Below, in pieces: positions 1 through 12,406 of a DNA stretch of 64,000 bases; position 1 is the stretch's first letter; each line of letters opens with the position of its first letter. Made by a program: the position numbers and the translations under genes. This stretch comes from Welwitschia mirabilis (lineage: Eukaryota > Gnetophyta > Gnetopsida > Welwitschiales): positions 255,548,336 to 255,612,335 of the forward strand of contig JBOZIK010000001.1 of assembly GCA_051453625.1 (NCBI GenBank), read 5' to 3'. The notes under the pieces were generated by a model. The model saw only the letters and a program-made list of their open reading frames with translations, was not told the origin of the DNA and ran no database searches.

Positions 1-860
1 AATTATGAGACTTATAAAAACCCAAATAATATTAATTTTGAGATATAAATCACTAAAATTAATTATCATAAAAGGCTCTTTTCTTTTTTTTAAGAAACTT
101 ATAAAAAATGTGATAAAGGTTTTATTTCAAAATAGAGTTTCTTTTTTGGTGGTAATAATTAAAAAAAAGGAAGAGAAATTATGATGGTTTGAAAAACTAA
201 AAAAACAAGAGTCTGTGCCGCGTCCCGTTTTTGTATTGCACCTTCTTTTGCATTGCTACCCCATTGGTAATGCCCTCTCCTTTGTGATGATGTGCATTCT
301 GTTCCTCCTGGCCTCTCTGTATTGTTCCTCTCTGCTTGGTCTATGCTACCTTTTTTTTTGTCTTTTCTCTGTGCTGTTTTCTTCCTGACATTGCTCTTAG
401 CATTGTCTGTTTGTTTTCTTGTTTTATCCTTTGTTCACCCTCCTTCGCTGTTGTGCCGATTTGTGTCTGCTATGTCGATGTGTGTTTGCCCCTTCTCTTC
501 TGCTGTGCGTCGCTTGTGCTACCGATTCTTTGATTGATTGATTGCCATTGTGGTATGCTCCTCAGATATGTGCAATGCCAGACTTACGCCTTTCTTCATT
601 TCTATTCTCCAAACTCTCACACGTTCTCCAATTCTATCTTTATGCTTACTATAAATTTTCCTCGTCATTCTCCACGTTTGCATATATCTGCAAATGGAAT
701 TGACATTAAACGCTAAGAGAAACAAAGAATTTCGCCAATCAAAATCCTTTATCGAGTCTAATTTGTTTTTCTAATCAAGTAAAGTTTGATTCCATCAGCT
801 TAAAAGGTGTCAAGGAATAAGAATAAATGGAGTTTCTTTTAAAAAAACATATTATTTTAA
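1..860. other. Non-repeat, pyrimidine-rich island with retained CpG; no recognised gene
   Basis: From about 180 to 760 the plus strand is rich in C and T. It holds nine CpG dinucleotides in 181-540, far denser than the rest of the window. Short open frames exist on both strands (292-537 plus, 519-725 minus), but neither gives a protein I recognise. They lack any clear coding signature and are probably chance frames. The stretch shares no visible homology with the repeats that begin near 905. It could be unmethylated intergenic or intronic DNA, or a regulatory region of a gene outside the window. Confidence 0.45.
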
Positions 861-904
861 ATTTAAAAAAAAAAAAGCGTAATGCCATCCCAGACAATTC
901 AGTG

Positions 905-2522
905 GCTGGGGATGACCTCTTGGCCAAATAAAATGGAATTAAACTCTTAATATTTCCAAGAAAATAATATTCCAGAAAAGTATAACATGATCTCAAGATC
1001 TTAGTTATATATCACCAAGTGTATGAAGGAGTACAAGATTAATCAATACTGGAACATTAAGCCTTCACATCGTTATGCCCACAATAGCAATTTATACTCT
1101 AGATTTTCTACTTTTCATACAAAAGTATGGGATGAGAACTACGAAAATCTCATAGCTCCCAATATGGTCGAGGTAAGGCTAGATAAGGCAGAAAGGACTT
1201 TTCTAAAGTTAAAATAGGAAAGACAAGTAAGGACTCCAAGAAAACAAGTTATATTATGAAACATTGATCTTATGATTATGAAATGAGAATGATCAATATA
1301 TATTTTTCACATATCTCAATTACTTCACTACCTCTTTTGATGATTTGTGAAATCCACTACCTCATTTACTAATCTATGAAGCCCATTATCTTATTCATTG
1401 ATTTGTATTTTTCATATATATATATATATATTTCACTTATTATTAACTTTACTACCTCATTCGGTAATATATGGAATTCTCACTTCATTGCCTCATTTGA
1501 CAATATGTGAAGCCCACTACTATCTCATTTGGCAATCTATGAACCCCACTACCTGATTTAGCAATCTATGGAATTCTCACTTCACTGCCTCATTCGACAA
1601 TCTGTGAAGCCCATTACCTTGTTCGACACTCTATGAAATTATGTAACCATAAGTTTAAGAAACCATGATAACAAGAGGAGTATGATAAGGTAAAACCACA
1701 AAGTATATATTTTCAATAAGTACTACTAGAGTTTAAATATCAAGACATTGAATACAGAAGGTAGTAGGAGAAGAGACTTTGGAACAAGACTAATTCTACT
1801 CTTATTGAGCATCACAGGCTTTAATATTTGTTTTGCAAGAATATAATCACATCAAACACAATAACACATTGCATACAAAGGAATGAACCAATAATAAAGC
1901 AAGAAATAATAGAATCATACCCATGTTAGATCATGGTATTTGAGGTCTTCGAAGGTCTTCCAAGTTTTTGAAGCTCCTAAGCCTTCTAAGCTCCAAGATT
2001 TAAAGGTAAAATATTTCTAGAAGTTAACCTAGACTTGAGGGAGGAAGAACTCTATTTATAATGAGAAAACATAGGTAAGATGAAAGGGCTCAAAAATATG
2101 AAAGGATACATCATTAGCCAATTGTAAAGGTGAGGGTTTCATGATGTCTCATAAATGCTTTCCTGGCCACTGGGCACTTTAATAATAATAAAAATGTTTT
2201 TTTATTCCATCACATTTAATCATAATAATGAAGAAAAATAATAAACCTTTACAATTAACAATTAATCATGCATAAATTCTAGGAATGTGCAATAAAAATA
2301 AATGTAAATGAAATCATCATTACTGTAAGAACATTCTTGAAGATTATAAACAAATATTTTAATCAATACAAAAGGAATTCAAATCACAATTCAATATAAT
2401 AACATCTTAAGAACATAATATTTATATTAGTTGGAGATTTTAAAATCATTAAATCTTTCTAAGTAATTTATTAAAATTAATCTTTGCATCTTTTTAAAAA
2501 AAGTAAAAATGTAAACATGACA
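905..2522 (-). mobile_element. LTR, family A copy 1 (3' LTR of a minus-strand gypsy element)
   Basis: About 1.6 kb repeated in the same orientation at 8.4-9.98 kb, with long blocks still aligned (for example 1,020-1,240 with 8,500-8,720, and 1,950-2,520 with 9,380-9,970). On the minus strand it starts TGTCA at 2,522, directly after a purine-rich tract (2,534-2,523) and the end of an integrase remnant. That is the order polypurine tract then 3' LTR. A TATAAATAGAG promoter lies inside. Between 1,310 and 1,640 it carries degenerate tandem copies of a motif like CACTACCTCATTCG followed by ATCTGTGAAGCC. An AT dinucleotide run sits near 1,413-1,432. The left end, near 905, looks truncated because copy 2 extends further. 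Confidence 0.75.
2050..2060 (-). promoter_or_regulatory. LTR TATA box, family A copy 1
   Basis: The minus strand reads TATAAATAGAG, followed by a pyrimidine-rich leader. It is conserved at the matching place in copy 2 (9,502-9,512) and, on the plus strand, in copy 4 (25,774-25,782). It sets the direction of LTR transcription. Confidence 0.7.
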
Positions 2523-2534
2523 TTTCTCACCTCC

Positions 2535-2630
2535 TTAAGAAGTTTCTTTCTCAAAACTTACCAAAATATTATGTCTCCATTGATTAATATCCACTTTTGT
2601 TTCCTAAATTGTTTCATCTATAGATTGGTT
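2535..2630 (-). pseudogene. Integrase C-terminal end of a chromovirus-like gypsy element (remnant)
   Basis: The minus strand reads SIDETI, stop, ETKVDINQWRHNILVSF and ends at a TAA at 2,537-2,535. This resembles the end of plant chromovirus polyproteins, where EEATWE-type residues follow the chromodomain region. The stop falls where the tryptophan would be (TAG for TGG, a G-to-A change). The polypurine tract and the LTR follow at once, as expected for the pol terminus. The fragment is short, so the family match rests mainly on this motif and its position. It is non-functional. Confidence 0.55.
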
Positions 2631-4499
2631 GTATCATATTAATCTTGAAAATATTCTTCATAATATGTATTAAAAGTTATCTTTATAGACATATAGATCT
2701 TCACAATCTTTCTAAAGATTAATTTTGTAATTTAAACTATAATTGATATCTTCATATATAATATGGATCATGCCATCTTACTAAGCACTTCACAGTAAAA
2801 ATATAAAGCCATATTCCTTGTTCTTTATTTTGACAAACTTACTACAAAGTGCATGTTAAAAGTTTTTTCTTAAGTGCCTTCATGTTGGAAGTAGTTGGTA
2901 TAGACTAGCCTTTAGCTTCATACCATTGTTCTCTAACAAAAAAATTCACACAACTTATTCTAGGCCATTGATATCATCAATCTAAAACTTACTTATTCTT
3001 ACATTAAGTGAGATGTCTAATCAGCATCATCACAATGCTAACTTTAAGGCATATTAATTTTAAAATTTACATAACTCTTTTGTTATTCATGACCTTTTGA
3101 CCTTTTTGATTTTCTAGGGTTATCATGATTACTTAATTAGGTAAAAAGTTATAAACTAGGATATCTCTAATGCAAGGAATTTCTAAGAAAAATAGTTTGA
3201 ATACACTTACAAATAAGTTGAATCATTTACTTACATAAGCCAAAATATCTCAACAACCTAATTACTTTTACCAAAGAAAAATATGCTTAAACCATTAAGT
3301 TCAAAACTACAACTCAAATATGGTAATACTACAATTTCTTACTCCAAATTGTAACACTTGTTATGTAGAAATTCTTCAAACTTAAGCTCAAAAATTGTAG
3401 ATCTCTTGCACATTAAATTCCTTTGTTGTGTACTTCTTTCAATGCCTTTTTAACACTTTTGCTTATATAATCTAATTGAATTTACACTTCAATGATTAAT
3501 ATGCATATAGCATCTTTAAGTCTAAGAAGTCAAGGATACATTATGTGAAATAAGGATAACCAAGCACAGATCAAATAACCTAGCCCCAAAAGGTTGAATA
3601 ACTATAAGCATATTTCATCTAAGCAAGATTACAAACTTAACCATAATGATAGGATTAGTTGGTTAAGGCTATCATGAAGCTAAGTATTACAAGATGTAAG
3701 CCAACGATAACTATGAATGAGGGCTCAATTGATATAAGAAATTCTTAAGACAAAGGGTTATTTAAAGATTTACTGATAATAGTACATAAGCTAACCAAAT
3801 AGGCCAAGGATATAATCCATTAATGCCTTTTTACTTTTATTCAACAACATATCATGATAATATAAAGAAAATATTTTGCATGCTAATGGAACAAATCTTT
3901 AGCTATATCTACCTTAAGTGCTAGAAAGTTTTCATTCGATAGAGGTAAATAATTAATTTCTTGTATTGGCTTTTTGCTCCTACATACATAATTAATGGAA
4001 TTAATTTATAAACCATTTAGATTACTTTTTTTTCCTTATTTGAGTAAAAAATTTTTTCATTTGTCTTTGAAATCTCATTGATGTTATCTTTAATCATAAC
4101 CATATTATTTTCTATCTTTATGGACTTAGGACTAACATGACCTATCTCTTCTATAATTTGTTGTCATCATTAATATATTCTTTATAACTTGATAGGCTCC
4201 TTAGCACCTTCTTTTACATCTTCTTGCTATCATTGTTACCTAGAATCTTGGTCTAGTTGGTAAATTTACATAGCTTTTGTTTCTTTATCTATACTTCCAA
4301 AATAGTACTCCTCAAGAATAGGCTTGATGTTATAATCTTAGTTGCTTGTTTATCCTTATTTATTAGTTTACATTTCAATAGTAGTGATTAAGCTTTTATA
4401 AAAACTTTAATAATAGTAAAAGAAAAATTTGGCTTCAATAGAAATAACCTCTAGATCTGACTAGATGATATCTTCTATACATTTGTTATAGGTTTTCTT
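2631..4499 (-). other. Decayed internal region of the family A element
   Basis: This lies between the integrase end and the gag remnant of the same minus-strand element. I could not read a protease, reverse transcriptase or RNase H motif here. Gag start to integrase end spans only about 2.8 kb, too short for a complete gag-pol, so an internal deletion is likely. The remaining sequence is AT-rich with stops in all frames. Confidence 0.45.
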
Positions 4500-5371
4500 G
4501 GTTCTTCCTTTCAAGACAATTTCTAACATAATGAGGTCTTTAACATAGAAAATGCCCTATGTTCTTAGAATTATGAGTTGTATTTTTAAAGATTGATCAT
4601 TTCTTGGTAGTCTTACAAATCTATCTCTTCCTTGATTTGGATAAGTCTACTTCTTTTTTGAAGTTTATGTATTGCTCTAGTATTGACTACAACCTTATTT
4701 ACTTTGCCTTGTCCTATGATCATACCTATATTCTAAGTAAGTGATTTCTCCCAAGGTTTCATTCTTCTATTATCTTGAGACATTCTTCTTTTTGCTCTTT
4801 TATTCATAATACATAATTCTTCCCTAATTCTATCCTTTTCTAAGGCTTTTATAGTAGTTCTTCAATTGAAGTAATTTAACTTGATCTCAACTTACTAGAT
4901 GTAGACCAGTCATAAATCTTTTGACTTTTACTTCTTTGTACCTGCTTATAATATTGTAGAACTTGTTGGCATTCACTTTTATGAAAAATTCTTTTATGTA
5001 TGTACCTCTATATCTTCCTTAACATTCTTCCCATTTCATGAGTGTTGAAAATAATGATTGAAGTCTTTTCGCATTTCATCATATTTCTACATTCCACTAT
5101 AAATTTTCTCTTTTAACAAGTTGATGAGTAGTGAAACTGAATAGTTATAATTTGTTTTACATACAAATGAATCATGCTTTTACATGTGATATGTTGTTAA
5201 CACCTTGGAAAGTTGGAGGATTCATTCTCTTAAATTACGCCATCATTATCTTGATAGAGTTGTCATATTTCCAATCATTACTTTACTTATAAAGCTCACT
5301 TATTAAGTTGTTAACTAGATTTACTAATGTTACAACTTTAATAAGTTGGTTAACTTCCTTTCTCGAGGCCA
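4500..5371 (-). pseudogene. Gag remnant of a chromovirus-like gypsy element
   Basis: A minus-strand ATG at 5,371 opens MASRKEVNQLIKVV. About 50 codons on, past stops, the frame reads FKRMNPPTFQGVNN followed by a degraded A.W position. That matches the conserved gag stretch in which a NPPTFxG motif precedes an AExW motif. A possible CCHC zinc knuckle (GHF..C....RNCLE) is read near 4,540. The start lies about 185 bases inside a methionine-tRNA-like PBS, a normal leader length. Several stops and frameshifts make it inactive. Gag would have formed the virus-like particle. Confidence 0.6.
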
Positions 5372-5544
5372 TGTTAATCATAAGCCGATGTTAAGAAGTT
5401 AAGTAAAGCAAATTCATTAAACTAATAATACTCATGCTTAGAGAGTTTGTAAACTTGATAGAAGTTACACCCAATGAATTCGTCAAACTATGCTCTATTA
5501 TTGAAATGACTTCACAACAATTATATCTAGAAAAATTGTAACTT

Positions 5545-5730
5545 AGGATTTAATACCAAAATATAAGACCCTAAAATTTTTGCAGTTAACAAATATTCAA
5601 GCTTAATTATCTAATACCAAAATGTAAAACTCCAAAATTTTAAATATCTTGGGACCAAAAGATAAACAAATAATGCCAAGGATTTTTAGTAAGAATAATT
5701 CATTAGATAAACATGTAAATATACAACTAG
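5545..5730 (-). other. Primer-binding-site-like sequences and an LTR terminus, family A
   Basis: The minus strand reads TTTTGGTATTAAATCC near 5,566-5,551 and again TTTTGGTATTAG near 5,620-5,608. Both resemble TGGTATCAGAGC, the initiator-tRNA-Met PBS of gypsy elements, after C-to-T and G-to-A decay. Sequence to the right, 5,609-5,720, aligns with 8,222-8,330, the left end of LTR copy 2 (shared ATAAACAA, GATTTTTA.TAAG). This end therefore belongs to a 5' LTR whose remainder is interrupted or lost beyond about 6,020. Confidence 0.5.
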
Positions 5731-6020
5731 ACATATGTAATTAATGAGAATGATTGAAAGTTTTCTAACCTCAAGTTTTAAATCTTAGTAATTTTTATAT
5801 AAGTCCACAAATAGATTTGTGAGATGTAAATTTTACCAATGATTATTTAGAATTTTATTCTGATGGGTTATTTTAGGAAGTTTTCCATTAAGTCTATAGT
5901 ATCCTATATGTTTATATACATTTGACTAGATTATAATTACTTAAAATAAAATTTAATATTTATAGGTAGCCTATGAATAACTAAAATCACAGAATATATA
6001 TGTTATGCTTAATGTACAAT

Positions 6021-6140
6021 TTTCTTTTTTTTTTAGGTTAGATATTTATTTGGAGGTAAAAGTGTATCCTACAGACTCAAACCCATAATCTCATACTCAT
6101 CATTTTCTTTAGGTAATTGATAAGCCACTCTGCTTCATGC
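6021..6140 (-). mobile_element. Probable tRNA-derived SINE
   Basis: On the minus strand, GCAGAGTGGCTTATCAAT (near 6,136-6,119) fits a Pol III A box. GGGTTTGAGTCT (6,084-6,073) fits a B box, about 37 bases downstream. The unit ends in an A-rich tail (the complement of ten T at 6,025-6,034). A box, B box and a terminal A tail in one short unit is the layout of a plant tRNA-derived SINE. I could not find clear target-site duplications, and only one copy is visible here. A tRNA pseudogene with a retro-tail is the alternative. Confidence 0.45.
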
Positions 6141-8221
6141 AAAGTTTAAAAGATATTCATAAGGAATGAATTAAGGCCCATCTATAGAAGACAAGCATCA
6201 AGGGATGACGCATTGGATGCATAAATGTGAAGGAGAGAAATGAATTTACATGAATTATTAAATGGAAAAAGGAGTAATATGTGAGAGAGGAATTGTGTGT
6301 GAATTTGCATCATCAGTAGCTTTAGGAGGTGGGTGAGAAGAGCATTCCATCTAAAAAATATAGAACACAAGATCTGAGGAGAGAAGCACACATGAAGAAG
6401 GAATTTAATGAGATATGGAGGAGAGGTGTATGCAACTAGAGGAAATCATGCATAGGCAAAGGAAGATCCACGATGGTAAAATAACATTGTGGATAAGGAG
6501 GTTAGCAAGGGAATACCATAATGGCAATGTCTGCAATTACATCCACATTGAGCTCCACAAGCCTAACATCACCTATGGGATAACTTCCAAGTTAAGGCCA
6601 TTACAGGACTTGCTAAGTCCACGAACATGAATGCCTTGCCTGGCAAATTATTATAATCCACATTTTGTAAGCTTTAATTAATAGGGTTTCTAAACTATGT
6701 AAAACATTTTTGATATCAATTTTAATGAAAACCCNNNNNNNNNNNNNNNNNNNNNNNNNNNNNNNNNNNNNNNNNNNNNNNNNNNNNNNNNNNNNNNNNN
6801 NNNNNNNNNNNNNNNNNNNNNNNNNNNNNNNNNNGTGCATGATAGTTAATAACTATACAAAAAAAAAGTATTATGGTTAATTAGGGTAATTAAAGTTGGG
6901 GTGTTACATAAATCTAGAATCTCAACACTTGGAACACGTTCTCAATAACCTCTATGATGCAAATATGCACTCTAGGATAAAATTTCATAATAGTAACACC
7001 AAAGAACATTAGAAAAGGAATGTTTATAACATTTCAGGATGCACAAGTAGTGATCCACACTCATTTTGTATATGTAATTTAAGAGAATATAAAAGAAGCA
7101 TGGAAGAGGATGAATACACTACAAAGAAGGAGAAAATTGTGAATTAAGCAGAGGATATGTATCAACACAAAATCACAAATAATGGAAGTGCATTTTACAT
7201 GGAAGAGAATTGTTGCAAATCAAGTGCGTTATGGGAGGCATTTTCTTCATGTTTATTATTGACAAGGTAAAAAATTGAAGCAATTTAATGTAAGAAGGAA
7301 GAGAGGGAATTAATAATTTAAGAGAAAAAAATGCTTATGTTTCTTACTCATTCTAACATATGCAAGATAAATCTTTAAAATGGCATTGAGAGAGAGTTTA
7401 TGGCAATTTTCTAATTAACATTCACAATGCAGACATTGCAATGAATGGTAATAGGTGGCTCAAGTTAGCTCAATGAACGAGGGTACTCAGACTGTAGTGT
7501 ATAAGTAATAGTCCTATTCCTAGCAGATGCTTAATACCATAATAGTAAAAAAGGATGTGAAGGTAAAGAGTGATTGACATCATGAATACATCGGAAATCA
7601 TTCACTTGAGGAGAGGGTAGCTAAGTTGGAGTGTGTAGACACTGATTTAATACTTGATCCACATCCAAATTAGCATCCCTTTCATGTATAGATAACATGG
7701 AGTCTTTTTCTATGATTTCTATAATGGATAACATTTCATGAGTGTTGATTTAGCATTAATTATTAAGGGCCTATGTTATGAAATGGTTTAGCCACTTCAT
7801 GCATACTGCTTTTAGTATGTCTTTCATAAATGTGGTTGAATGATGTAACCCAAAGGGGTGGTCAATGATTCAAATCACATCGCAAGCACTGACCTAGTAA
7901 ATTTTATTTAATTTTATCGTATTTTGCTAAGGCTAATGCCTTTTAAAATATAATAATTAAATAAATTTTAGTGGACTATAATAATCCTAATTATGATGGA
8001 TTTTAAATCCTTTTGGGAGGAGGATAAAAACACATGCCCTTTTTTTGAAAATTTATTATTAATAAAATAACATTAATTTTACATTTAAGGCATATTATTC
8101 TTATAGTTATATATAACTAAAAGTTTTCAAGAAAATTTCACAACTGAACCATAGAAATAATATGCCAATTCACACTTATCAAAAGAATGATTTCAAAATT
8201 GTATGATCATAATTTATCATT
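6141..8221. other. Unidentified stretch with a 100-N gap at 6,735-6,834
   Basis: Purine-rich on the plus strand from 6,190 to 7,620. It holds open frames of about 70 codons on either side of 6,400 that match nothing I recognise. The sequence is less AT-rich than its surroundings and separates two family A LTR ends, so it may be a nested insertion of unknown type. From 7,900 to 8,220 it becomes AT-rich again and may be the outer part of the LTR that follows; 8,130-8,150 shares AATTTCACAACT with 58,915-58,925 in copy 3. Confidence 0.3.
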
Positions 8222-9977
8222 TAATGCCATATGTGGAAAAATAAACAACTAAAGATTTAAGATTTTTAATAAGGTTCTTTAAGTAATGATTAAATTATAT
8301 GAATTAAAATCATTACATTTTATTACAAGAAATTTCAGGAAAAATATTCATTATTCAATACAAATGTAACTTCTGAGTAAACCTTATAAACCATAATGAC
8401 ACATATGATAAAATGGGATTTAACTCTCAACATTTACAAGAAAATAATATTCAAAAAAGGTATATTGGAATCTCAAGATCTAAGTCATATATCACTAAGT
8501 ATATGAAGGAGTACAAGATTAATTAATAGTGGAACTTTAATCCTTTACATCCTTAAGCCCACAGTAGTAATTTATACTCTAGATTTTCCACCTGTCATAC
8601 AAAAGTATGGGATAAGAACTATAAAAATCTCACAGCTTCTAGTATGGTCCAGGTAAGACTAAGCAAGACAGAGAGGATTTTTTAAAAGTTAAGATAGGAA
8701 AGACAAGTAATAACTCAAAGCAAACAAGTTATATTACAAAACACTAACCTTATGGTTATGAAAGGAGAATAATCAATATATATCTTTCATATATCTTAAT
8801 CACTTAATTGCCTCTTTTAGTGATATGTGAAGCCCACTTTCTCATTCGACAATCTGTGATTATCATATTATATTTTATGTTTCACTTCACTACATCATTT
8901 GATGATCTATGAAGCTCACTGCCTTATTCAATGATCTGTGGTTTTCATCTGTGAAGCTCACTTCCTCATTCAGTAATATATGATCAATCTAGTATCCACA
9001 CTACCTCATTTGATAGTCTATGGGATTCTCACTTCACTGCCTCATTTGGTGATCTGTGAAGCTTACTACTGCATTCAACGATCTATGGAGTTACATGACC
9101 GTAATTTTAAGAAATCATGATAATAAGAGGAGTATGATAAGGTAAAACCACAAAGCATATATTCTCAATAAGCACAACTTCAGTCTAAACATCATAACAT
9201 TAAGTACAAAAGGTAGTAGGAGAAGAGACTTTAGAATAAGACTAATTCTATTATTATCAAGTATCACACACTTTTATATTTATTTCATAAGAATATAATC
9301 ACATCAAATATAATAATGCATTACATACATAGAAATGGACCAACAAGAAAACAAGAAAGAATAGAACCATACCTATATTACATCATGGTATTTAAGGTCT
9401 TTGAAGATCTTCCAAGTTTTCAAAGCTCCCAAGCCTTCTAAGCTCCAAGATTTAAAGGTAAAGTTTTTTAAGAAATTAAGCTAGACTTGAGGGAGGAAGA
9501 ACTCTATTTATAATGAGAGAACATAGGTAAGGTAAAAGGACTTAAGAATACGAAAGGATACATCATGAGCCAATGGTAAAGGTGGGGGTTTCATGATGTC
9601 TCATAAAGGCTTGCTTAGCTATTGGGCACTTTAATAATATAATAAGAATATTTTTTTAATTCCATCACATTTAATCATAATAATGAAGAAAAAAATATAC
9701 CTCCATAATTAATAATTAATCATGCATAAATTCTAGGAAGGTGTAACAAAAATAAATGTACATAAAATCATTACCACTACAAGAACATTCTTGAAGATTA
9801 TAAAGTAATATTTTAATCAAGATAAAAGGAACTCAAAGCATAATTCAATATAACAACATCTCAAGAACATAATATTTATATATTAGTTAGAGATTTCAAA
9901 ATAATTAAATCTTTTTAAATAATTCATTAAACTTAATCTTTGCATCTTTTTAAAAGAAGTAAAAATGTGGGGTGACA
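8222..9977 (-). mobile_element. LTR, family A copy 2
   Basis: Direct repeat of 905-2,522 with more sequence on its left. On the minus strand it begins TGTCACCCC at 9,977 and carries the same TATAAATAGAG promoter at 9,512-9,502 and the same motif array near 8,800-9,100. Its left end meets a TGGCATTAAATG stretch (8,236-8,225) that could be a decayed methionine-tRNA PBS. With copy 1 it would bracket a minus-strand element, but another LTR terminus at 5.6 kb shows the interval is not a simple single element. Promoter spacing from the LTR start is about 465-475 bases in both copies. Confidence 0.7.
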
Positions 9978-10450
9978 TATTGCTCCTCATGCTCCTAAGA
10001 TTCGATATTCTCCAAAGCTATCTCCTTAGATATCTCTTGGGCTATCTTCTAAGCTTTCTTCTTCTATGCTAGGATTGAATTCAATTTTCTGTCTACGGGT
10101 CTAGGGGCAGAGTTACCTCTTATTGACTAGAACTACCCCATGTAGTGTTCCCCTTAGATTGAGGGGTTCCTTATATGGTGGTTCTTCTCTTAGATGTTCT
10201 CCTTAGAGGAGTCTATTGGGAGTAGTGCTGAAGGAGTGGAGAAGAGGCCTTTCTTATTCTAATCTCATTGGCAGATCACCAAAGTGCTAAAATTACTATA
10301 GAATATCTAGTTGTATCTTTTGATTAAAGGGATTTAAAAAAGAAGAAGGGAAAATTAACATGGAGCCTTAGGTCCAGGGCTTTGAGAAACATGAAGTAAA
10401 TTCCTAAGAGCTTAAAGAAACAACTGGATTAAATGAAATATCGGTCAACT
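9978..10450. other. GC-richer unidentified flank of LTR copy 2
   Basis: About 300 bases (9,980-10,290) have clearly more C and G than the neighbourhood. On the minus strand they give a partly open frame reading SIEEESLEDSPRDI. I cannot assign this to a known family, and it does not match the integrase end found beside copy 1. It could be host flank or the remains of another element. Confidence 0.3.
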
Positions 10451-12406
10451 AATTTAGCACTTAAGCCTCATGGATGTAGTAAATACTATAGCTTTATCAT
10501 CATAGGAATTAAAAATTATTAATCATAATGTAATCTACTAATAAATCCTAATCCATTTTAATATATTATGCTAAGTAAAACTTGGATTCATACATAAATA
10601 ATAAATTATTTACTATAGAATTTCAATATCATGAGAACATTGATATCAAATATGTTACATCTTATAATAAGATGTCAGAAACATTAAGATGTCATAAAAA
10701 GATATCATAATTAGTAACATAAACCATAATAATAGATTAAATAAATAGACCTAAATGATAATTATAAAAGAGCATTTAAAATTACTATTACATTTAAAAA
10801 ATCATAATTGTATTAGTGATGGAAGAAAAAAATAAATTCAAGTACAAATTAAATTACCTTAAAATGATGATGTAAATACTAAAACAAATATCAACTAAGC
10901 ATAAATAGATCCTTAGAGTTGATAATATATATTTATTATGAATTAATCATTCTCCCATACATAAGGAAGAAAGAAAATCTTAGAATCCCATGATAAGAAA
11001 AACCCTCATTATAGCTATAGGATATCTAGCTCTAAAATAACATAGCTTTGATAGGATGATGGTTATAAAAATTCAATGCTAAGTAAGAATCATTAATACT
11101 TAAGGTAGGACTTGTTTATATATCCTTCTTTATGGTTGTAGATTATATTGGAATATCGTTATTATTATAATGGTTATTAATAAATATCCCTAGATGGTAG
11201 GACTTAGCTATGTCATCTTTAGTCTCTATAGACTAAATTAGTTCTAGGATGTAAGGTTAATTTTTCTTATTTTTATTCTTTATCATCTTATTCTTATTTT
11301 TTTTTTGTTCCTTTTCTAAAACTACTCTTTCTTTTTTGGATTTATAATCTTCAAAGACATTGATGATGGCAATAGAACTAATGACAATACTAGCTCCTTT
11401 AGTCTATTTACCTCTAATAAAATTTAAATAGCTTAAATTATCTTGTTCATAAAGTACCATAAATTATTTATTTTTAATAATACTTTTATAAGTTAAGGGA
11501 TAAAACATGGACAATAATAATTTCATAATAAGTATGGTATTCATAGCCTTTATAGATATATTACTCAATAAAGTTTAGGGGCAAATGTGTTAAATTTCAT
11601 GTGTAAACAAAGAGGTAAAAAATTAATATCTTTGGTTTAAAAAACTTAATTACATTTTACCTTAACCACATGTTCTCTTTTCTTAAATTTTTTTTTTTTT
11701 GTAAAAAGGTAAAAAATTGCTAATGACATATAACTCTAAAAGTTTAAAAATTTTATTTCTTTGAAATTTAATTCTTAAAAATAAATCACTTTTACATATG
11801 AAATGTGTGAGTAAAATATAGGTGGTTTTGAAGATTTTTTCATTCATTATCAATTATGAAAATCATAATTTGAAAATTTTTAAATATTAAGTAGCCTTAA
11901 AAACTATTTTTTTTCCATAACATTTGTTAAGAAACTAGTAAATGACTAGTTTAAAGTGTGTTTATACTTGAATTTTTACATGTTTAATCCTTTAAATTCT
12001 AGTAAAGAATATATTTTATATCTATAAATATGATGTCTATTATTAAAATACAATTAAGTAAGTTTTATCCATATAATTTTTTGAAATCTTATGAAAAAGG
12101 GCCAATACTTGAAATTTTAATGACAAGTTACTATAAGCTACTTAGCTTTTATAGAAGCTAAATAAGTAAATAAGAGTAGTTTTATTATCCAAATCACTAA
12201 TTTCACTAGCTTTATTTGGAGAAAGGGGTCCTAAAATAATTCATTTGCTAAATAATGAATACATTATCAAATTAACCTTATTATATGAAGACAAAATTAG
12301 TTTAATAATTAAAATAACAAATTGAATCTTAAGAAAACCAAAGGATTATACATCTAATTATAATAGGCTAAAGATATTTATCAATGATCATCTATTATTA
12401 ACATAA
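10450..12406. repeat. Repeat family B, copy 1
   Basis: Parts of 10,860-11,280 align with 16,240-16,720 and with 53,150-54,030. Shared blocks include CCTCATGATAA-type and AGTTCTAGGATGTAAGGTTAA-type stretches in the same order. Copy 3 of the family lies on the 3' side of the minus-strand gypsy element D, so family B is most likely an LTR of more than 1.5 kb, or LTR plus adjoining untranslated sequence. Boundaries are not resolved. The copy ends at an assembly gap. Confidence 0.5.

Noticed and set aside
292-725. Open frames of 60-81 codons on both strands in the left island
   Set aside because: Hydrophobic or low-complexity composition from pyrimidine-rich DNA, overlapping frames on both strands and no family resemblance; not supported as a gene.
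1310-1640. Short repeats with similar spacing that could suggest a CRISPR-like array (also 8,800-9,100)
   Set aside because: Units are degenerate, variable in length and part of an LTR repeated elsewhere; eukaryotic context.
7850-7900. A possible second tRNA-like SINE (GGGGTGGTCAATGATTCAAATC)
   Set aside because: A B-box-like word is present but no A box at the right spacing and no A tail; too weak to call.
10000-10290. Resemblance of the right flank of LTR A copy 2 to a pol terminus plus polypurine tract
   Set aside because: The GAGGAGCAA before TGTCA is suggestive, but the translated flank does not contain the integrase-end motif seen beside copy 1.
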